From Stutzerimonas stutzeri (GTDB lineage: Bacteria > Pseudomonadota > Gammaproteobacteria > Pseudomonadales > Pseudomonadaceae): DNA of 64,000 nucleotides. A program made the translations under genes and the position numbers. Positions 58,335 through 64,000 of the stretch are shown here, one piece after another. The stretch covers positions 1 through 64,000 of the forward strand of contig DDKB01000012.1 in the NCBI GenBank assembly GCA_002339675.1, read 5' to 3'. The notes under the pieces were generated by a model that was given only the letters and a program-made list of their open reading frames with translations, had not been told where the DNA came from and did not search any database. Positions within the stretch are counted from its first letter, which is position 1; the number at the start of each line of letters is the position of its first letter.

Positions 58335-59129
58335 TCAGCGCTCGCGCTCCAGCTCGTTCCAGCGGGCCACACGGCGGGTACCGGACAGGCCGTTGCGCAA
58401 CAGGTAATAGAAGAACAGCGGAATGCCAACGGCATAGCGCTTGAACAGGCGACGCGGCTCGATGAGCATGCGAAACGCCCATTCCAGCCCGAACCGGCGG
58501 AACAGCAGCGGCGCCCGCGGAAAGCGCTGCGCAGCGAAATCCAGGATGGCGCCCCCGCAGATCAGCAGCCCACGGCAGTCCATGGCCTTTTGCAGGTGCA
58601 GGGCGACCTGCTCCTGCTTCGGCATGCCCATCGCCATGACAATGATCGGGAACCGCCCCGGCACGTGATGAGCCCGATAAAAGGCCAAGTAGTCCTCTAC
58701 CGGCCTGAACCCGTCGACGGCATGGAAACGGCGGCCACCAAACAGGTTGCGCGCGCCCTCGCTCAACCAGGGTTCCTGGGTACCCATGGCAAACAGCTCG
58801 TAGCGGTCGTCGGTCTTGCCGACCAACTCATCGATGAGCTCGGGAATGAAATCGGACCCGTTCAGGTTGGCCTTCGGATCGATACCGTTGAACAGGCACG
58901 CCACCTTGATGCCGATACCGTCGCGCAGCAGGTAGTTGACCTGCATGAAGCTCTTGAGGATCGCCGGATTGCGCTGGGCGATGTTGTAACCATGCTGATT
59001 GAGGAACCCGAGGATCGTCGGCGACTCACGCCCCTGCAGCTCGGACATGAAAGCACCGGTGTCACTCTCATCCAGTAGTTCCAGCTTCCCTATGAGAGGA
59101 TCCATCCTTCTGGCGAGCGGGTTTTTCAT
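58335..59129 (-). CDS. WecG/TagA/CpsF family glycosyltransferase (264 aa)
   Basis: GT26-type enzyme that adds a sugar to a lipid-linked acceptor. Typical motifs are ILGFLNQHGYNIAQRNP, IKVACLFNGI..NLNGSDFIPEL, FAMGTQEPW, VAMGMPKQEQVAL and LLICGGAILDFAAQ..RAPLLFRRFGLEWAFRMLIEPRRLFKRYAVG at the C-terminus. ATG 59129 is chosen because the family start follows; upstream extension is not supported. It is divergent from the small GH5 gene and part of the exopolysaccharide locus. Confidence 0.9.
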   Translation of the reverse strand: MKNPLARRMDPLIGKLELLDESDTGAFMSELQGRESPTILGFLNQHGYNIAQRNPAILKSFMQVNYLLRDGIGIKVACLFNGIDPKANLNGSDFIPELIDELVGKTDDRYELFAMGTQEPWLSEGARNLFGGRRFHAVDGFRPVEDYLAFYRAHHVPGRFPIIVMAMGMPKQEQVALHLQKAMDCRGLLICGGAILDFAAQRFPRAPLLFRRFGLEWAFRMLIEPRRLFKRYAVGIPLFFYYLLRNGLSGTRRVARWNELERER

Positions 59130-59312
59130 ATAAAGCTTCTCTGGTTGTCTTTCAGTATTTGAGCGGCCGAGCTGCCGTACATACAGCCAGGCTCCGAGCT
59201 GGAATGCCGTCGGGGCATTGCCGGGCGGACGCGGAACAATCCGGACGACTGCCGGACAAACAATGCAGTGCCCAGAGGGCACCTCTTCCCAACGAGCAAC
59301 ATAGGATTCGAG

Positions 59313-60362
59313 ATGATAGGGACACTGAATAAACCGAAACGATCAAAAGCAATGCTCCTCGGAGTGCTGCTGGGGCTCGGTAGTGCCGCTAGCCATGCAG
59401 AAAATATCGACCTGATCGGCCTGAACATCGGCGGAGCCGCATTCTCGAGCGGTTTGGTCCCTGGAAAATACAATACAAATTATTTCTTTCCGGCTTCCGG
59501 CTACTTGAAGAAGTGGCAGGACCAAGGCATACGCACCATTCGCTTACCGATATTGTGGGAGCGCCTGCAAGAACAACTGAACGCTGATCTGAACGAAGAC
59601 TATGCACAGTTGATCGACAAGACGTTGCAACAGGCAGCCGATCACGGCATGGGCGTCATTCTCGATATCCACAACTATGCGCGATACCGCAAACAGATCA
59701 TCGGAACCGACGCGGTCCCGCTGTCGGCCTACGGGGACTTTCTCGGGCGCGTGGCCAAACGCTGGAAGAACCATCCTGGCCTGTACGCTTACGACATCAT
59801 GAACGAGCCGCACGGCGCCGATCGCTACTGGCCCGCAGCGGCCCAGGCCGGCATCGACGCCATTCGCGCACATGACCGCAAGCGCCCGCTGCTGATCGAG
59901 GGCAACTTTTGGTCGAGCGCCTACAAGTGGCCCAAATTCAACGACCCGCTGCTGCAACTGAAGGACCCCTCCGACAACCTGATCTTCTCGGCGCATCTGT
60001 ACCTCGACAAGCACGGCGACGGGCAATACAAGGAGCCGCCTGGCAAGGATTTCGATACCCAGCTGGGCGTCAAGCGCGTGAAGCCGTTCGTCGAATGGCT
60101 GGAAAAACACGGCAAGCGCGGCCATATCGGCGAATTCGGCATTCCCGGCGACGACCCTCGCCTGCTCGAGGCCATGGACCACATGCTCGGCTACCTGCAA
60201 GAGCATTGCATTCCGGTTACCTATTGGGCCGCCGGCTCCGCCTGGGGCAACTACAAGCTGTCCATCGAACCGAACAAGGACGGCAGCCCACGGCCGCAGT
60301 GGCAAGTCCTGCAACGCTACATCGGTCAGGGCGATTGCAGCCGTATCGGCCCCGGACGATAA
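59313..60362 (+). CDS. GH5-type glycoside hydrolase, exported (349 aa)
   Basis: Signal-like N-terminus (SKAMLLGVLLGLGSAASHAE). The barrel follows directly: LLGLNIGGAAFSSGLVPG-type opening, LPILWERLQ, DIHNYARYR, acid/base E165 in YDIMNEPHG and nucleophile E274 in GHIGEFGIPG. The layout and motifs match the catalytic part of the larger enzyme at 53369-55189, without its N-terminal repeats; they are paralogues. The location among glycosyltransferase and polymerase genes suggests it trims the same polysaccharide in the periplasm. Confidence 0.9.
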   Translation: MIGTLNKPKRSKAMLLGVLLGLGSAASHAENIDLIGLNIGGAAFSSGLVPGKYNTNYFFPASGYLKKWQDQGIRTIRLPILWERLQEQLNADLNEDYAQLIDKTLQQAADHGMGVILDIHNYARYRKQIIGTDAVPLSAYGDFLGRVAKRWKNHPGLYAYDIMNEPHGADRYWPAAAQAGIDAIRAHDRKRPLLIEGNFWSSAYKWPKFNDPLLQLKDPSDNLIFSAHLYLDKHGDGQYKEPPGKDFDTQLGVKRVKPFVEWLEKHGKRGHIGEFGIPGDDPRLLEAMDHMLGYLQEHCIPVTYWAAGSAWGNYKLSIEPNKDGSPRPQWQVLQRYIGQGDCSRIGPGR

Positions 60363-60385
60363 CTGCGCCGCCGCCAAGGGTCCTG

Positions 60386-61348
60386 CTATGCAGGTAGCCA
60401 CTTGCCGAGCACCGCCTTTGCCTTGCCGGCAAGGCGGTCCCTCAGCCGGTAGCTCTTGCGAATCACCGCCGCCTTGAGCTCGTGTGCCTCACCGGGGCTG
60501 TACATCTTGTTCGTCTGCAGGCAGTACACCGGCTTGCCACTGGCCTTCACGATCTGCAGCGCCTGGTCCTGCTCGCTCTCGACAAACAGCCGGGTCAGAG
60601 GGTGCCGGGCATAGACCTCGGCCTTGAAGGAGCCCTGGATGCCCAGCCGGCGCCGCTCTTCGGCGCTCGGCAGGTCGAGCATGTGCAACTCCCCGTATTC
60701 GATCCCATGGCGTTGCAGCCAGGCCTCGGTGGCCGCGCGGTATTTCTCCAGCCGGCTAGTCACCAGGTGCGCCACCTTGATCGAGGGGATGAACAGCGGC
60801 TGTGCCTGCTCCAGGAAACGCTGGTAGTTCGGACCGTCGTCGTTTTCCTCGACCGTGGGGTCGATACAGAGCACGCCATCGATATCTAAACAGGCCTGGG
60901 TCAGCAGCGGGTGATGAAGGATGTTCCACTCGAACAGCCGGGGCTGCTCCACCAGCTCGAGCCAAATATCGACCTGGTCGCGGTTGCGCTGCTCGGCAAA
61001 GGCCACCATTGTCAGCACCTCGCCACCATAGACGGCCCGCACCTGGTCAGCCGCGGCGCGCATCGAGCGCCCCGAGGACAGGCTGTCGTCGACCAGCAAA
61101 ACCTTTTTCGCCTCCTGCGGCCGAGCCAGCCCAGCATGCTTGTAGGTGCGGGTGTTGCCTTTCTTGAGCTCGTCGTTGCGCAAGAACGAATGCAGGTCGG
61201 TGAGTGGCAGGTTGTGCTTGAGCGCCATCACGCTCGCCACCAGCATGCCGCTGCGCGGAATGCCGACCACCAGCTCGACGCCGGCTGGAATCTTGCCGGA
61301 AAAGGCAGTGCTGAGCCGCGATAGGTCATCCAGGCTTCGGTAGTTCAT
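60386..61348 (-). CDS. Phosphoribosyltransferase-HAD fusion protein (320 aa)
   Basis: N-terminal PRTase domain with the PRPP loop VLLVDDSLSSGRS (83-95) and VVGIPRSGMLVASVMA. A second domain from ~150 starts with CLDIDGVLC (D155, D157), the HAD phosphatase nucleophile motif, followed by TSRLEKYRAATEAWLQRHG. GGGAGC precedes ATG 61348. A combined PRPP-using and phosphatase protein inside an exopolysaccharide cluster is unusual; a role in making a special sugar or nucleotide donor is possible but unproven. Confidence 0.82.
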   Translation of the reverse strand: MNYRSLDDLSRLSTAFSGKIPAGVELVVGIPRSGMLVASVMALKHNLPLTDLHSFLRNDELKKGNTRTYKHAGLARPQEAKKVLLVDDSLSSGRSMRAAADQVRAVYGGEVLTMVAFAEQRNRDQVDIWLELVEQPRLFEWNILHHPLLTQACLDIDGVLCIDPTVEENDDGPNYQRFLEQAQPLFIPSIKVAHLVTSRLEKYRAATEAWLQRHGIEYGELHMLDLPSAEERRRLGIQGSFKAEVYARHPLTRLFVESEQDQALQIVKASGKPVYCLQTNKMYSPGEAHELKAAVIRKSYRLRDRLAGKAKAVLGKWLPA

Positions 61349-61407
61349 TGAACATGCTCCCTGTTCGTGTTTGCGTCCTTGCCTCTGTGCGAATACCCCC
61401 ATCCTGC

Positions 61408-62172
61408 TCAACGCCCCAGCGAGGAGCGCAGTTGCTTGGTATGGGTGTGCACGTAATGCAGCATGTACAGCGCCAGCGCGTTGGGCTTGGAAAACTTCAG
61501 GAAGCGCGTGCGAATGTCCATGTCCTCGCGGATCGCCTCGAACCGGCGCTTATGCGACACGCCAGTGGTATCGAAGATGCACAACGGGAAGGACAGCTGC
61601 AGTACCTCGGTCTGCAGGTCCAGCCCCTGCAGGAATTCAAGCAGGAGGCAATAGTCGGCCGACAGCTTGTAGTCGAGGCGGAAACGGTAGTGGCGCAGCC
61701 GCTCGTTTTCGAAATACATGGTCTGGTGGCTGGCCGGCAGCCCCAGCGGCGCGCGCTCAATGGGCCGGGCCGTGGTGCGTTTCAGCTCGCCGCTGGCTTC
61801 CTTGCGATAGAAGTCGCCATACACAAACCGAGGCGCAGTAGAGCCCTTCGACAGCTCGGCGTCGATGCGCTGCAACACCATCGGATCGGCCAGCGAATCG
61901 CCGCTGTTGAGGAACAGGGTGAAGCCGTCGGTTTCCACTGCGCGCCGACGACCTTTCTCCATCGCGTCATAGATACCCTTGTCTGGCTCGATGGTGATTT
62001 CGGCCTGAGGGTCGTCCAACGCCTTCAGCCATTCTCCACTGCCGTCCTTAGAGGCGCCGTCGATGACGATCCAGCGAAAATTCCGGTAAGTTTGGCTGGC
62101 CAGGCTCTGGTAGGTGTCTTTCAGGCCTTCAAAGTTATTCCAATTTATAGTGACGATACTGAACCGGACCAT
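61408..62172 (-). CDS. Glycosyltransferase family 2 (254 aa)
   Basis: GT-A fold: FSIVTINWNNFEGLKDTYQSLASQTYRNFRWIVIDGASKDGS, EPDKGIYDAMEKGRRRA and FLNSGD as the DxD-equivalent, typical of WcaA-like GT2 enzymes. Its first 38 bp overlap the end of the polymerase gene. Donor sugar unknown; a GDP-linked sugar is plausible given the nearby GDP-fucose synthase-like gene. Confidence 0.9.
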   Translation of the reverse strand: MVRFSIVTINWNNFEGLKDTYQSLASQTYRNFRWIVIDGASKDGSGEWLKALDDPQAEITIEPDKGIYDAMEKGRRRAVETDGFTLFLNSGDSLADPMVLQRIDAELSKGSTAPRFVYGDFYRKEASGELKRTTARPIERAPLGLPASHQTMYFENERLRHYRFRLDYKLSADYCLLLEFLQGLDLQTEVLQLSFPLCIFDTTGVSHKRRFEAIREDMDIRTRFLKFSKPNALALYMLHYVHTHTKQLRSSLGR

Positions 62173-63418
62173 AATTCACCTGTTCATAAGTTGCCGTAAG
62201 TGAAGAGTCGGCGATCCGCATCTTGCCGTAATAAAGGAAGAAGGCAGCCGCCATACCATAAAGATCGCCCGCGAATGTCAGACCGTTCGAGAGCATGAAG
62301 TTGAACATTCCAAAGACGAATGCGACCTGTACTGCGGCGAGCAAACTTCCCTTGTGCGCACATTGGCGCATGATCCAGAGAAAGCCCCCGTAGTAGATAA
62401 GCAGCACGGCCAGCGCCAGGAAACCGAAGCGGTAATACACCCCGAAGACGCCGACGTCCGAGAGGTAGAAGTGCGAGTTATAGATGCGTGAGAAACCGCC
62501 GTTCCACTGCAGCGACAACGCACCCATGCCAATGAAGTTGTTCTCGCGGATCGCATCGACGATGGTGCTGATGGTCACGTCGCGCACGCCCGGTCCGGAT
62601 GTGGCCTCGAATAATAGCGCGTGGAATCGCTCGTACTGCGCCACATAGAACTCGGGGAACAGGAAATAAGACACCACCAGCATGCCGATCCCAAGCACGC
62701 TCATCTTCATCAGCGAGTCGATGCGCTTACGGAAGATCCACAGCCCGGCCAGCCCCCAGACCAGCATAGTCTGACGGGTCTGCATCACTAGCCAGAGGTA
62801 GGCGACCAGATACAAAAGAATCAGAATCTGCCCTGCCGTGACCCGCTCGCGCATGTTGTACATAAGCATGAACGCGGTGATGGTGACGACGCCGGATCCG
62901 ATTCGGAAACGGTTGGGACGCAACAGGTCTTCGTACTGGGTCCAGTCATCGACAGTGAACGCAGCCGCCTTGTTTTCCGGAATGATCCCCAGGTAGTAAC
63001 AGAAGCCAAGCGTCGCGCAGAACAGCGCCACATAGAGGAAGTATCGCCCGAGTTCCTCCTCGGTCGGTTTGGCCATCAGCAGCAGGAACAGGGTCGGAAA
63101 GAACACCAGGTACTCGAGGAACCGGCGCTCCTCGAGCAGGCCGTAGAGCAGCGGCTGGCCGAAGTTGAGATTGGCCAGAAGCGCAGACGCCACGGGAAGC
63201 ATGACGCCCATGAACACAATCCACAGGCTGGTCTTGGACTGATAGACCCACTTCCATGAGACGAACAGGCATGCGGTTGCGCCAATCACCATCAGCAGAA
63301 ACAGTTCCCTGAGGTACGGCACCCCTGCCCGCTTGTCATCCGTCAGAAAGAAACAGGCGGAATTAAGCAGCAGCAGGATGAACAGCAGGTTCTTGTACGC
63401 CAGAACTTTCCTTAACAA
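62135..63418 (-). CDS. Wzy-like polysaccharide polymerase / O-antigen ligase family protein (427 aa)
   Basis: About eleven hydrophobic segments, starting LAYKNLLFILLLLNSACFFL. A large periplasmic loop near 270-330 (FYVAQYERFHALLFEATSGPGVRDVTISTIVDAIRENNFIGMGALSLQWNGGFSRIYNSHFYLSDVGVFGVYYRFG) resembles the catalytic loop of Wzy_C-type proteins. It is presumed to polymerise exported repeat units. It overlaps the GT2 gene and is likely co-transcribed with it. Confidence 0.82.
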   Translation of the reverse strand: MLRKVLAYKNLLFILLLLNSACFFLTDDKRAGVPYLRELFLLMVIGATACLFVSWKWVYQSKTSLWIVFMGVMLPVASALLANLNFGQPLLYGLLEERRFLEYLVFFPTLFLLLMAKPTEEELGRYFLYVALFCATLGFCYYLGIIPENKAAAFTVDDWTQYEDLLRPNRFRIGSGVVTITAFMLMYNMRERVTAGQILILLYLVAYLWLVMQTRQTMLVWGLAGLWIFRKRIDSLMKMSVLGIGMLVVSYFLFPEFYVAQYERFHALLFEATSGPGVRDVTISTIVDAIRENNFIGMGALSLQWNGGFSRIYNSHFYLSDVGVFGVYYRFGFLALAVLLIYYGGFLWIMRQCAHKGSLLAAVQVAFVFGMFNFMLSNGLTFAGDLYGMAAAFFLYYGKMRIADSSLTATYEQVNYGPVQYRHYKLE

Positions 63419-63649
63419 GCGCTATCCCCAATTTCCAGATATGACATGGCGAACATCGAATCGAGCCGGCCTGTAGACGGCCTTCATCGGCGCCGATCGG
63501 CCCCGGCAGGGAAACATGTGCCTTGCATGGACAACGGTAGTGGCAAAAAGGTCCCATGATCGTCAGGGATCCTCCACCACCTGCAACCGCAACCTGCTCA
63601 CGCACCCGTCGCGCCTGCCCTGCCGCCGGCACAAGTGCCGCTCGCGATC
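63419..63649. other. Short gap between the polymerase gene and the fcl-like gene
   Basis: 231 bp with no gene. It includes TGGCAAAAAG near 63540, shared with the region upstream of the stress operon; significance unclear. Confidence 0.3.
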
Positions 63650-64000
63650 TCAGTGGCGGACCTGGTGCTGGTTGTCGACGAACCAGCGATAGGCATCACG
63701 CAACCCGTCTTCGAGGCTGATGCTGGACTGCCAGCCGAGCGCCTTGAGCCGCGAGACGTCCATTAGCTTGCGTGGGGTGCCGTCGGGCTTGCTACTGTCG
63801 AAGATCAGCCGCCCCTGGTATTCGGTGACCCGGGCGATGGTTTCGGCCAGCTCGCGGATGCTGCAGTCGACACCGGTGCCGACGTTGATGTGTGAAAGCA
63901 TCGGCTGGGTATGGGCCTGGTAGGTCTCGTCGTCGAGCTCCAGCACGTGCACGCAGGCGGCGGCCATGTCATCGACATGCAGAAACTCACGCTGCGGCTT
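63650..64000 (-). CDS. fcl: GDP-L-fucose synthase-like protein, C-terminal part (partial)
   Basis: The frame runs off the right window edge; about 116 residues are present. KPQREFLHVDDMAAACVHVLEL and HINVGTGVDCSIRELAETIARVTEYQGRLIFDSSKPDGTPRKLMDVSRLKALGW are diagnostic of the GDP-4-keto-6-deoxymannose epimerase/reductase C-terminus. The enzyme makes GDP-L-fucose, so the exopolysaccharide probably contains fucose or a related sugar. It is the most upstream visible gene of the minus-strand cluster. Confidence 0.88.
   Translation of the reverse strand, partial: KPQREFLHVDDMAAACVHVLELDDETYQAHTQPMLSHINVGTGVDCSIRELAETIARVTEYQGRLIFDSSKPDGTPRKLMDVSRLKALGWQSSISLEDGLRDAYRWFVDNQHQVRH

Overview
The window looks like a chromosome segment of a Pseudomonas stutzeri-type bacterium (Stutzerimonas). 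The support is high GC, the mutS-fdxA gene order, a thiosulfate dehydrogenase pair (tsdB-tsdA) typical of that group, and pseudomonad-style stress and exopolysaccharide genes. Species assignment is inference from gene content; no database was searched.

Layout. (1) 1-6.75 kb is the right end of a first integrated element: small unknown genes, a HEPN-like gene, an intact IS1182-family insertion, then an excisionase and a tyrosine integrase whose stop lies 50 bp before mutS. (2) 6.75-22.6 kb is core chromosome: mutS, fdxA, a CsbD-type stress gene, a three-gene minus-strand envelope/glycan operon (GT4, DUF2334 deacetylase, UPF0104 membrane protein), a YihY-type membrane protein, a flippase plus pyruvyltransferase pair, tsdBA, a QseBC/PmrAB-like two-component system with a candidate operator, and an MBL-rhodanese sulfur-transfer protein. 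(3) 22,815-50,732 is a ~27.9 kb integrative island in tRNA-Thr(CGT), bounded by a 50-bp direct repeat of the tRNA 3' half. Its left part is a satellite-like integration/replication module: P4-type integrase, AlpA-like regulator, HTH gene, Toprim primase and DUF3987 helicase-type protein. Its right part is a minus-strand defence block: hsdR, HNH protein, hsdM, RhuM-Doc, hsdS, NucS-like nuclease with a PUA/EVE-like tail, then zorA-zorB-zorC-zorD (Zorya type I). The genes are tightly packed and could be one transcription unit. An intact IS3-family element sits between the two parts. (4) 50.7-64 kb is chromosome again: a DUF883/YqjE/DUF3618 stress operon, two secreted GH5 glycoside hydrolases, and an exopolysaccharide cluster (flippase, WecG-type GT, PRTase-HAD fusion, GT2, Wzy-like polymerase, GDP-fucose synthase-like end).

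The strongest unexplained signal is in the 3' end of the DUF3987 gene (28,325-28,505). Twelve TGCGACA-type heptamers are arranged as six forward and six reverse copies with exact dyad symmetry about 28,415, which suggests an iteron-type replication origin inside the coding sequence. Other points worth attention are the fused restriction-Zorya gene block with three unusual accessory nucleases or toxins, a ZorC with an extra C-terminal region of two winged-helix-like repeats, and an integrase that replaces the native upstream region of mutS.
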